From contig JASDDO010000026.1 in assembly GCA_030015575.1 (NCBI GenBank), forward strand, positions 191,853,739 through 191,917,738: a stretch of DNA of 64,000 bases, in the 5' to 3' direction. Of the stretch, positions 44,777-56,204 are shown piece after piece (the first letter of the stretch is position 1; every line of letters starts with the position of its first letter). The notes beneath the pieces were generated by a model, which saw only the letters and a list, made by a program, of their open reading frames with translations, was not told the DNA's origin and made no database searches. A program made the translations under genes and the position numbers. This DNA comes from Agapanthus africanus. Its lineage: Eukaryota > Streptophyta > Magnoliopsida > Asparagales > Amaryllidaceae.

Positions 44777-45866
44777 TTACGCGCTAATTCGTTTTATATT
44801 GAAATTTAAATTGAAAGATTTATTCCATTGTTATTTTTGAGATCAAAATTCGTGCAAAACCCTAAACGATTTGTTGTGGTTCATTGCAAGGAGATCTGGA
44901 GCTTGCTGTGAAATTGAAAAATTTTTTGGAATATACCAGAGAGCTGAGAGAGTCTACAGAGCCTCTCTAAAAAATTTTGGTGCAGTGTTCCTCTCATCCG
45001 ACCGCGGAAGGGCGGCATTAGGAGGCTATTGGGGCGGAACCGCGGCCTGTAGGAAGCATCTCTGCTTCAAAATTTCTCAGGTAACTTCTTACTTTATTAT
45101 CTCTTACCCCATCTGCTCCAATTAACAGTTTCTGCAGGCTTCTTTGGAAATAATCGCAGCGCGCAAATTGCAAAATTAAATTTGTGCGTGTTTTTGTTTC
45201 TTGGTTGTTTGCATTCTAAATACAGATATTAAGGGGCACGGCAAAATCCAAATTAGGTGGGGAGTTCATTACCCTTCCTACGCCCCGAAAATCGCAAAAC
45301 TTGCATCCACATTTACCCAAATTAACTAAAAAAGATCTAGAGATGACTCTAAGGACCGTCGCGCTCACTTAGGACAGAAGAAGGCCGTGGGTAATTCATT
45401 GCTTATCCGCGTTTCTCTTATGGTGTCTAGGCAAGTGTGTCGAAGGCTAGTGGTTACTTAATTAGGCCCACTACTTACGTAGTGGAGAACCTCCCACTTA
45501 CCTGGCACTTACCTGGCCACAGGAGAGACAAAGAGGCAGTGGAGGATTTTATCCTGCGTCTTGTCTTCTGGCAGTTAGGAGCGGTCTAGAGATCTGACCT
45601 AGGCGACCAATAGAATTAGGTTTTGTGTGCTGCATTTGTTGTGTCGCATCATTTTTTCAAAAATCCATCCCTTTTTCAAAGCAAACACCGCATTCATTCA
45701 TTACCCCTAATTATAAGTCAACGCTGCCACTTGTACTAACCCTTTCTAGTACAAGATAGGCTGGACACGGGATTCTAGTGCCCCTTTAGTCCGCGTACCC
45801 TTTACCGACTCCGAAGTCGATATTTCTCCATTTACTTCTTCTTTACCCACTACCACACCCACATCG
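44777..45866 (+). other. 5' leader of Athila-2
   Basis: About 1.1 kb without a conserved frame, homologous to 24463-23373 of Athila-1. It contains a paired GC-rich motif (cggaaggg at 45005, degenerate, and cggaaccg at 45035), about 230-265 nt after the primer site. Confidence 0.75.
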
Positions 45867-47486
45867 ATGGATCCACCCCCATCGAACTCTTTAACCCAAA
45901 TCTGCCGCCGTCCGTTGGTGCACAGAATCCACCCCGCATCTCTCTCCAAGAGAGGTGCTATCCACTGTGAGGTCCTCTCTCGACCTGCTTATCCATTCCA
46001 CCAGCCAATGGGGATAACTTTGAGATTAAACCCCAATATATCAATCTTTTACCCAAATTCCACGGACTCGAGACTGAGGACGCTTACGTTTTCATTACCA
46101 AATTTGAAAACGTATGCGCAATGATGGGTACGTCACAACTTTCAGTGGATGCGATGCGTCTACGACTTCTTCCATTTACTTTGTGCAATATAGCCGAGAA
46201 GTGGCTATATAACACTACCGCACACTCTATCACGAATTGGGAAGAATTCGTAGCGGCATTCCTTAAAAAAATTTACCCAATGCAACCGTAGTGAACTGAA
46301 TCAATTTACCCAGCTCCCTACTGAACCATTTTCAAAATGCTTTGAACGTTTCAAGGATCTATTGGTTCAATGTCCTCATCACGGCATCCCGAGATGGGAT
46401 CTTTGCTTAATCATATATGAGGGCATTAACTCAAACACTAAACAGAACCTTGAAAACATGTGTCAAGGTACTTTTATGACTAAGGATGATGAGGAAGCTT
46501 GGAAGTTTTTAGAAGAGTTAGCTGAAAAATCACTACAGTGGGAGAGTGGAACCCAACCATTGAATAGGGGTGGCGTGCACCAAATAGATGTGTCCATAGG
46601 TGTTCGAGCTGAGATGGCAGCAATGCAAAAGAAGCTCGACGCTATGGAACACAAATTTTCTGCAGCCTCCCTAAACCCAATGTCGCTCCCCAAAACTGTA
46701 TGCGGTTGCTGTTCTGATCCGTCTCACATAACGGAAGAATGTCCATTAAACTCTGCGTTTCAAGGTCACGAGCATACAAATGCCGCATTTCAACGACCTA
46801 GAAACGATCTTTATTCTTCCACATATAATCAGGGTTGGAGGAATCACCCGAATTTTGCTTGGAACCAACAACAATCTCAAAACACGGTTCCAAGCCAAAA
46901 TAATTTTCAAAGGGCTCTTCCACCACAACAGCAACCACTTCAAATCACTCAGCACCCCTACCAGTCACATAATTTCCAAAACCAGGTCAACACTCCTGCA
47001 CAGTCTAATCCTATGCAGTTGTCCTGTTCTGACGAATTCTCTCAATTCACTCAAACCATGAAATCACTTTTATCAAATTTCATAGAGGTTTCGACTGAGG
47101 TTAGATCTTCCGTCAGTGAGATAAAGAAAAACTCAGCGTCCCAAGCTGAGAGTATCAGATCGATGGAAGCTGAAATAGCTCGACTTAAAGCCGAAATGAG
47201 TGCGAGAGAAAAAGGGAAACTTCCCTCTCAACCCCTACAGAATCCTGGGCATTACAATGTTAATGCCGTCACAACGTTGAGATCGGGAAGAGTGCTGAAC
47301 AATCATGTCGGGGAAGGAATTGATGATATTGAAAATCCTATCATTAACACCCCGGCTGAGACATTTCCTCACACACACACTTCTACTTCTGATCCTTCTT
47401 CTTCTTCCCCACCACCTTCTCGCGAGCCTATTCTCCATTTCCCACTAGGATCAACACCTCAACCCAACCCTTATAGTTCTCCATAG
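45867..47486 (+). pseudogene. Athila-2 gag
   Basis: ATG at 45867 (MDPPPSN). The frame then shifts near 45895 and again near 46285, where about 15 nt present in Athila-1 are missing. Readable blocks are VGAQNPPRIS, PKFHGLETEDAYVFITKFEN, AEKWLYNTTAHSITNWEEF and then, in the frame open from 46362, CPHHGIPRWDLCLIIYEGIN. A CX2CX4HX4C knuckle (CGCCSDPSHITEEC) binds nucleic acid in this family. A Gln/Asn-rich linker and a short coiled coil (SMEAEIARLKAEMSAREKG) follow. A TAG at 47484-47486 interrupts the frame; Athila-1 has an arginine codon there. Confidence 0.9.
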
Positions 47487-47504
47487 ACGATCCCCACACC
47501 TCTT

Positions 47505-48647
47505 TTGGGATCTCGTCTACCCTCTCTTCCTTCTCCTATGATGGACCCGGCGCTTATTGCGAAAGCTCCTTACCCGAATCAGTTAAGGGGTAATAGAACG
47601 AGTCCTCACATGGAGAAAATTATGGAAATGTTCAAACAGGTTAACATCAACATCCCTCTCCTAGATGCGATTCAACAAGTCCCCGCTTATGCGAAAATTC
47701 TTAAGGACTTGTGCACTAGGAAGAGGAAGACTCAAGTGCCGAATAAGGTCTTTATGTCTAATAATATTAGCACTGCTTTTATTCCCCAGCTACCAAAGAA
47801 ACGAAAGGACCCAGGATGTCCTACAATATCGATTTTTATTGGGGGTAAAAACATAAATCGTGCTCTTTTAGACCTTGGCGCAAGTGTTAACCTACTTCCA
47901 TATTCTGTCTATGAGCAATTAGGGATTGGAGAGCTGAAACCTGCTCACTGCACTCTCCAAATGGCAGACCGCTCAATCACCAAACCAAGGGGTGAATTAG
48001 AGGATGTGTTGATAAAGGTCGGGGAATTTGTTTTCCCTGTAGACTTCATTGTGCTTGACACACAGCCTGTAGCGAACCCCCGGGGCCAAATTCTGGTGAT
48101 TCTGGGTCGTCCTTTCCTTGCCACTTCCAACGCTGTTATAAACTGTAGAAACGGTTCAATGAACTTATCATTTGGAAATATGACCATTGAACTAAACATC
48201 TACAAAGTTGGAAGTCAGCCATCAGAACCCTCTGCTCATATTCTAGATGTGTGCTCTGTCCACAAGATCGCTCCCGATAGTTGCGGAGCTGAGGAACTTT
48301 GCTTTACTGATCTCGACGACATTACCACATCTCTGTTTGAATCTACACATGATCTTAGTGAGGACATATTTTCTACACTTGAGTCCTGCATTTCTGACTT
48401 TTCTCCACCCGAGTCTGTATCTTTCACAGGCTCTGAGCTTCTTTGTAAATCCAAAAATCACTCAATGATCCCTCCTTCTATCATTTCTCCGCCTGAATTA
48501 GATCTCAAAATGTTACCTTCTCATCTGAAATATGCTTATTTAGGTGAGAAGGAGTCTTTACCGGTTATAATATCCGCTTCTCTAGCATTAGAGCAAGAGA
48601 ATGCACTTTTATCAGTATTGAGATCTAACAAAGAGGCGTTTGGTTAA
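47505..48647 (+). pseudogene. Athila-2 protease region
   Basis: Same frame as the end of gag. It begins just past the TAG at 47484 and ends at TAA 48645-48647. It shows MMDPALIAKAPYPNQLRGN and FKQVNINIPLLDAIQQVPAY, then the aspartic protease core LLDLGASVNLLPYSVYEQLG, DVLIKVGEFVFPVDFIVLD and LGRPFLATSNAVINC. An acidic linker leads to LLSVLRSNKEAFG, the usual entry to RT. The TAA replaces the tryptophan codon expected after FG. Confidence 0.9.
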
Positions 48648-48650
48648 GGT

Positions 48651-50882
48651 ATGGCGGACATCAAAGGGATTAGTCCCTTGATAGTTGAACATCATATACA
48701 TGTGATGGATGATGCCAGACCAACCCGAGAACCACAGAGATGGTTGAATCCCGTCATGAAGGAAGCTGTGATGAAAAAGATCGTCAAATGCTTAGATAAT
48801 GGTATTATATACCCCATCTCCGATAGCCAATGGGTGAGTCCTATACATGTCGTTCCTAAGAAATCCGGCATCACTGTTATAACCAATGAGGCGAATGAGT
48901 TGATTCAAACACGCACCCAAACTGGGTGGCGTGTATATATCGATTATAGAAAACTCAATGCTGCCACGAGGAAAGACCACTTTCCTCTACCATTCATTGA
49001 TCAAATGCTGGAACGCTTAGCGGGACGAGAGTATAATTGTTTTATGGACGGATACTCAGGCTATAATCAGGTCCCCATCGCCAAAAAGGATCAAGATAAA
49101 ACCACTTTTACATGTCCTTTTGGTACCTTTGCTTACAGTCGCATGCCCTTTGGGTTTTGCAATGCTCCCGCTGCCTTTCAGCGGTATATGATGGGGATAT
49201 TCTCTGATATGGTAGAGAATTTTCTAGAGATCTTTATGGACGACTTCTCGATTTTTGGAGACTCTTTTTCTGATTGCCTAGTGAATCTTGACGTTGTTCT
49301 TACTCGTTGCAAAGAGAAGAACATGACTTTGAACTGGGAAAAATGCCATTTTATGGTCCAAGAAGGAATTGTTCTTGGACATGTCATTTCACAGAAAGGC
49401 ATTGAGGTTGACAGAGCTAAGATAAATGTCATTCAAAACCTCCCTCATCCCAAAAGCGTCAAAGATATTCGATCTTTCCTTGGCCATGCGGGCTTTTATA
49501 GGAGATTTATTAAGGACTTTAGCAAAATTGCTATACCTTTAACTCTTCTCCTGGCCAAGTATACGATCTTCCATTTTGACTCGGACTGTGAGACAGCTTT
49601 CGACTCACTTAAACACTCACTCACTTCAGCCCCCGTTTTATCATCACCAAATTGGGACTACCCCTTTGAGCTGATGTGTGACGCATCCGATTTTGCAGTA
49701 GGTGCAGTCTTAGGACAGCACATCGAAAAGATGCCACACGTAATATACTATGCAAGTAAGACCCTGAATGATGCACAAATCAATTATACAACCACCAAAA
49801 AAGAACTTTTAGCGGTTGTATTTGCATTAGAAAAATTCAGGCCTTACTTAATTGGCTCACCTATAGTTGTGTATACTGACCATTCCGCTTTAAAACATCT
49901 TCTCGTGAAGAAAGATGCGAAAGGTCGACTAATACGTTGGATCCTTCTGTTACAAGAATTTGATCTTGGTATCAAAGATAATAAAGGATGTGAAAACGTA
50001 GTAGCTGACCATCTTTCACGCATCTCTTCTTCCCCTGTGACCCTGCCGATCAATGACTCATTTCCTGACGAACAACTCTTGAACGTGTTCAATGAACCAT
50101 GGTTCAAGGATACTGTGAACTATCTTGTCACGGGACTTATACCCAGCGATTGGTCAAAACAGGACAAACACCGTTTTCTATCCCAAGTAAAACACTTTTA
50201 CTGGGATGATCCATACTTGTTTAAGTATTGTCCTGATATGATCATCCGCCGGTATGTCCCGAAAGAAGAGTTCAAGAGTGTTCTTTTTTTTTGTCATGAT
50301 CAGGCCTGTGGGGGTCACTTCAGTCCTAAAAAGACAGCGGGGAAGGTTTTGCAATGTGGATTTTATTGGCCGACCTTATTCAAGGACGCAGTGGACCATT
50401 GCAAAACCTCTACACAATGTCAGTACACGGGTAGAATCTCCCAGAGAAATGAAATGCCTCAGCAACCCATTCTGGTTGTTGAAATATTTAATGTTTGGGG
50501 CATTGATTTTATGGGTCCCTTTCCCAACTCCTTTGGGAATTTATACATACTGCTGGCGGTTGATTATGTCTCAAAGTGGGTTGAAGCCATTCCATGTCGC
50601 ACTAATGACAGGAAAGTTATCATTAAGTTCTTAAAAGAGAATATCTTTTCGCGATTTGGACACCCACACGCTATTATTAGCGATAATGGGACACATTTCT
50701 GCAACAGGTCTTTCGAGACTCTGATGCGGAAATACTCAATCAACCACCGACTTTCTACACCCTATCATCCCCAAACAAGCGGGCAGGCTGAAATCTCAAA
50801 TATACAAATCAAACTTATCCTGGAGAAGACTGTTGCTAAAAATAGAAAAAACTGGTCGACCAAACTGACGGATGCTCTTTAG
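48651..50882 (+). pseudogene. Athila-2 RT, RNase H and integrase core
   Basis: In the same frame as gag-protease. [74 protein letters not shown] and the catalytic [10 protein letters not shown]. RNase [49 protein letters not shown] and VADHLSR. Integrase: an HHCC finger ending CKTSTQC and a D,D35E core with [29 protein letters not shown] and [13 protein letters not shown] at 50880-50882 replaces the tryptophan codon of the ALWAYR-type motif. All catalytic residues visible are in place. Confidence 0.93.
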
Positions 50883-51389
50883 GCATTCAGAATTGCATAT
50901 AAAACCGACCTAGGAATGTCTCCATATAGGATAGTGTTTGGAAAAGCATGTCATTTACCCATCGAGATAGAGCATAAAGCATTATGGGCTATTAAAAAAA
51001 TAAATTTTGACCTAAACCAAGCTTGCAACTTTCGGAAGCTGCAAATAATTGAGCTAAGCGAACTCCGCGATGAAGCTTATGATAACACTGTGATCATAAA
51101 GAATAGGAATAAGGTTTTTCATGATAAAAACATTTTGAGGAAAACATTTTCACCTGGTCAAAAAGTCCTTCTTTATGATTCACGACTACACCTTCACGCG
51201 GGTAAGCTTCGATCTCGGTGGAAGGGACCTTTTGTTGTGCAGTCTGTATACCCACACGGGGCAGTAGAAGTAGAAAATATTAAAAATGGCATCTTTTTCA
51301 AAGTGAATGGACATAGAATAAAGCCATATTTGTCCACTGACCCCACGGAGGAGCTCCTGTTCTTACAGGAGCCAGTTTATTTGGATTAA
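50883..51389 (+). pseudogene. Athila-2 integrase C-terminus
   Basis: Continues in the same frame after the [82 protein letters not shown] and [12 protein letters not shown], ending at TAA 51387-51389. This is the DNA-binding tail typical of Athila integrase. No further gene follows before the LTR. Confidence 0.9.
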
Positions 51390-52844
51390 AATTCCTCCGT
51401 CTCATCTCCATGTCCTGCATATCATTGCATCATCTTTTTGAATGGAAGTGAGTGAAAAGAGTAAGTTTGGAGGAAGTTCTTCACTTATATATTTTGCCCC
51501 CACTAATAATTCCTCCCAGACTTACAGGTTTTGTAGATATAGCTGTTGGCAACAGTGAGGACACTGTTGAAAACAAGTTTGGGGGAGGTTTGTGCTTATT
51601 TTTGCATCATTTACATATCATTTGCATAAGCACAAAACATTTCTTTAAAAATTTATAAAAATTTAAAAAAAAAAATCAAAATCTATAAAAATTTAAAATT
51701 TTCAAAATATAAAAATATTTTCACATTTAAACAATTTTTGTACATAAATAAGATAATGAAAGTTTAGATAGTGAAAAATTACATCCAGGAGATTAGAAAA
51801 ATTTAAGAAAACTAAGAAAATTTGAAGTTTTCTTATACGAACTAGTAATAAGTAGTTATGAGCCGTTGTCCCAAGGGTTAGTAAGATGAAAGACGTCACT
51901 AATCTGAGGATAAAAATAAGTCTGAAAAATAGTTTCTATTCTGGAAGCCAAACATTTTGAACGTTGATACCCTTCTATTCGCACTTACACACATCTTAAA
52001 GCCTGGGATAGTAGAGGATACCTTGAAATGCTCTTGTCTTTAAGCCAAAAGTATGAAGGAAATAAAAAAAATGAAGAAAATATAAAGTGGTGAGAAAAAT
52101 GGACACTGCTTTTGTTATCACTAAGGGCAATAAAAAATGTATAGCAAGGGTTCCTCTTCACCTAGTGCCCTAAGGCCAACTGGTCTGAGAGTCACTGCTA
52201 AGCCTTAGGTGGTGCAAGACGAGAAAAATACACAAAATAAGCAAGCACAGGAGTAATCGGTTGGTTAGTACCTCAAGAAGTATTAACGGTCGCATGAAAG
52301 TGTGTGAGCAATCTCGTCTAAATATTCATTAATTAAAAAATACTGAGGCTGATGGGCAAGAGTATGATAGCTTGAATTGAATTCTCCGGGTATAGGGATG
52401 TCTTGACACACACGCAGGGTTATATGATCGATGTTTGGAAGAAAGATAGGAATGAAAAATAAGACGATGTTTTATTGAGGGAGGACGTGATTTCCGACAT
52501 CTTTTCATGACCATTAAGATAGGGCTCATGACAACCGAAAAGCTAGCTTAGTTGGAAACCCTAATTTTCGAAGCTTTTCTTTTACAATTCTTTTCTTTAA
52601 ATGTAAATTTCATGATCTTTCTTTTATTATTGGATTTTGTGGGTGCAATCCGCTGAAAACCCTCAGGAGACAACACTCCTCCTACTATGGACACCTAGAT
52701 GTTTAAAGGCTTGGTGCACGTGCTCAGTGCAATCGTGTCGCCTACGAAAGTGTGCTAGTTAGTTTTTTCTCTTTCTTTATTTTCTCCTTCTCTTTTTAAT
52801 AAAACAGTTCGCTCGAGACGATCAAAAATAAGTTTGGGGGAATT
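51390..52844 (+). other. 3' region of Athila-2 with polypurine tracts
   Basis: AT-rich, non-coding, homologous to the Athila-1 3' region. The terminal tract aagtttgggggaatt (52830-52844) primes plus-strand synthesis next to the 3' LTR. Internal look-alikes lie at 51463-51475 and 51575-51588 (aagtttgggggagg). No env-like frame of useful length is present. An inverted cagtgaggacactg segment lies near 51552. Confidence 0.75.
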
Positions 52845-54689
52845 TGATCAGTCGAAAATACTGCATCTTTTAACCGGCAATTTCTCTATCATCTGCACTC
52901 ATTTAGAAGTGTACGTTATTCATATTTCATATATTAGCAAATCAGCCGTTAAATATCAGATTGCATGTGTTAGACTCTAAAACCGGCACTATAAAGGAAA
53001 TTGACTGCATTTCATGGCATCGCATCATCCCTTTATTGTGCAACACTTGTCTTGAGAAATTGTGCAGGAAAATCCAAACAAAAGCCAAAAGAAGCTGAAA
53101 ACATTACACCAACTCCAAGTTTTGAGATCTGGTAGCAATCCAAAGGGGCAAACACAATTCAACATATCAGATGAAGCTCCATATGACATCCCAAGACCAC
53201 ACCAGAAGAACCAAGCCCAAAGGACTCCAAAGAGCCGCGGATCCGCGAAGGGAGCCCGCTTGGGCCGCGGATCCGCCGCGCCCCTGCCACGTCATCACCA
53301 AAGTTTTAGGGAATAATTCCCATTTCAGGGACCACATTCAATTCAAGTGCTTCAAACTCCAGAGGGATCTCGAAGCTTCTGCCAGATCAGCAAACTAGGG
53401 TTTCTAAGCTTAATTAATCCTAGCTTAAAGCCTAAGCTAGCTCCTAACAAACTAATTCTAGAAGCTCCTCAACAAACTTTTGGAGGGAATTGTAATTTCA
53501 AACCTAGACCTAGGGTTTAGGAAGTCTATAAATAGAAGCCTAGACCTAGGGTTAAGGAAAGAATGCATTAGCCAATCTAGTATCAATCTAGAGCCATTAA
53601 ACCTCTTACCTCTTTCTTCATCTTCTTCTTCCACAAGTCTAGTGACAAGACTTGTGTGAAACGCTAACCCTAATTCCAATCAAAAGCAAAGATCCCGAGT
53701 ACCAAATCAAGCAAGAAGCCCATCAACCTTTTAGGAGCGAAGCCGATCTTCAACGAAGCAAGTGGTCCAAGCCGATGCACGACTCACGGAGAAAAGCGAA
53801 GCCAATTCAACAATCGAGTTCTTCCTCTTATAGTTCTTAAGCGACTGTAATGAAATTGTTGATATAAATAAAAGGTGAAATTCTTTTATCTTTTTTTGTT
53901 TTAATTCTTGCATCATGATTCGATCTCAATTTATAGTTGTAGTTCTTGTTGTGATGTTTGAGTAATACTCCGTTAGTCGAGAAGTCGAGACGGTCAATAG
54001 AATGTTGATGTAACATATCTTAAAACGATTCTTGATTCCTACTAGTTTTGTAAACCCTAGCAAGTTCAAGAATCGACGACCTAGTTTCGTTGCGATGCTT
54101 TCTTGAGTGTTATCGCTCGAAATTGGGGAGTTAAGATCGTTTCTTGAAATTGCTAGAGGCTAGAATGTGAATAATATCGATGAAAGAACAAGGGTTAAAT
54201 GATGAAACTCTAGTTTCACGAGAAAGCCCTAACTCTCGTCGATCACCATCGATCTAGTATCAATTCTTCGAAGGAAAAGAACACGATATCTTGAGATTAC
54301 ATCACGTCTATAGATCCGATCGATTCCTGCGAGCCTCATTTAGATTCTTGACATTTGGTTGGAAATATCATCGAAACCCAATTCTCGATTGTTTATCATT
54401 TTCTTGATTCTTGATTAGACTAGTGACACCTGAATCAATCGATAAAATCTTAAATCATGTTTTCTTTTCTTTTCGATTAACTTTTCAATTCAAACAAATC
54501 AAACATAAAAATGAATCGCACAATCCCTGTGGACGATCCGCACTCGCTTACGATCTACAACTAACACCGTAGTTGATTGCGGTCAAATATAATTCTTTGA
54601 TTGTGAATTTTATTCATTTTCTAAATACCGACACAAAGAAATTCATTCGAGTTACACACGACACGGTCTTGAATTTTACGTACCAATCA
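52845..54689 (+). repeat. 3' LTR of Athila-2
   Basis: 1845 bp with TG...CA ends, the same as the 5' LTR apart from scattered substitutions and one fewer 36-bp TATA unit. It holds the cggatccg pair at 53238 and 53268 and a TATA box at 53527. The right flank is ggtgg and then Copia X pol. Confidence 0.93.
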
Positions 54690-56204
54690 GGTGGCATTGC
54701 GAGAAATAAACACTTTTTGTTCCTCGGAACAGTAGAAGATATACCCTCGTAAATTTTTGGGATATCGAACAAACTTACACAGAACTGACCTTGCCTCGAG
54801 CTTGTCTGGATTTTGCGTTTTAACATAGGCCGGGCAACCCCATATCTTAATATAATTAAGACACGGTCTCTTCCTCTTCCATATCTCATATGGAGTGGTA
54901 GGCACAGATTTGGTAGGGACCATATTCAATAGGTGTATGGCTGTTTCAAGCGCATACCCCCAAAAGGAAATAGGTAACTCAGCAGTGCTCATCATAGAGC
55001 GCACCATATCCAATAGGGTGATATTCCTCCATTCTGATACACCGTTGTGCTGTGGTGTATACGGAGGAGTAAGCTGAGAGAGAATCCCATTCTCTTTTAG
55101 AAAGTCCAGGAACTCCGTGCTCAAGTATTCACCTCCTCGATCAGATCGAAGGATTTTAATACTTTTACCCATTTGGTTCTCAACTTCAGATTTATATTCC
55201 TTGAATTTCTCAAAAGCTTCAGACTTGTGTTTCATCAGGAACACATGTCCGTATCTTGAGAGATCGTCAGTAAATGTAATGAAGTACAAAGAACCATTCC
55301 TGGCATGTGTAGACATGGGACCGCATACATCACTATGTATCAGTCCCAAGAGTTCCGTAACTCTTTCTCCGTGTCCTGTAAACGGAGTTTTGGTCATCTT
55401 GCCTTTGAGACATGATTGGAAAGTGTCATAAGATGAATGTTCAAACGGATTCAAATATCAATCTTTATGAAATTTAGCCAGCCGTGTCGCATTGATATGA
55501 CCTAGTCTAAAATGCCACAAGAAGGATTCGTTCAACTCTGAACTCTTCCTCTTGTGTGTGTTTGTTATGTTCAGAACTGTTGATTGATTTAGAACATAAA
55601 TGCCATTGTACAACGTGCCTGATCTAACCAACTTTTGATTCAGGAAAATGTTCATAACATTATCCTGTAATACAAAATTGTATCCCTCTTTACTTAAAGA
55701 AACCGATATAATGTTGCATATCAGGTTCGGCATGTAATAGCATTCGTTCATAATCAATGTATTACCATTTGGTAATACAAGGTGATATTCCCCGACGGAT
55801 TTAGCTGCTACAATTGCACCATTTCCAACCCTTATGTCTTTATCACCTTCTCCAAGTTCTCTACCTTTTCTAAGCCTATGTAACAAATTACATATATGGG
55901 ATCCTGACCTGGTATCTAATACCCAGGACATAGAGCAAATGGAAAAACAGTTCTCTGTAACGAACACACCCGAAGAAAATGCATCATCATGTACTTTCTT
56001 CATTCGGGTGGCATGGGAATCCTGGTATTCTCCTATATCCTGTTCAGTCTTATAACTCTTATAAGAAAGAACGGAACCAACGTTCCCCAGCTCAGTATAA
56101 CAAGTGGGTTCGGTCAATACATCCATATTATTATCTTGATTAAGACGTGACATGGTCGCTACCTGGAGAGAGAGAAGAAAACACTTTAGCGTATGCTCTT
56201 GCAA
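54690..56204 (-). pseudogene. Copia X protease-integrase (5' half of pol)
   Basis: One minus frame with one TGA at 55458. The protease motif reads WVLDTRSGSHICN, where the family has D-T-G, so the active-site glycine is lost. A GAG-pre-integrase block (LWHFRLGHINATRLAKFHKD) follows. The integrase finger reads YDTFQSCLKGKMTK, in which the first cysteine of the C-x2-C pair is Phe. The integrase core keeps LIHSDVCGPMSTHARNG, ILRSDRGGEYLSTEF and PQHNGVSEWRN (D, D, E). The frame ends at EEQKVFISRNAT where Athila-2 begins and continues at 42875. No gag precedes it. The first plausible ATG is 56153, just after a splice-acceptor-like tract. Confidence 0.9.

Larger units (their letters stand above)
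42876..54689 (+). mobile_element. Athila-2: near-complete Athila-type Ty3-gypsy element
   Basis: An 11.8-kb plus-strand element. It has a 5' LTR (42876-44756), tRNA-Asp primer site, leader, gag, protease, RT, RNase H, integrase, a 3' region with polypurine tract, and a 3' LTR (52845-54689). The flanks are ggtag and ggtgg, one mismatch. It splits the pol of Copia X precisely, since the Copia frame resumes on both sides. The polyprotein has two frameshifts early in gag and three nonsense codons, so it is inactive, but all domains are present. No envelope-like frame is visible. Confidence 0.93.
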
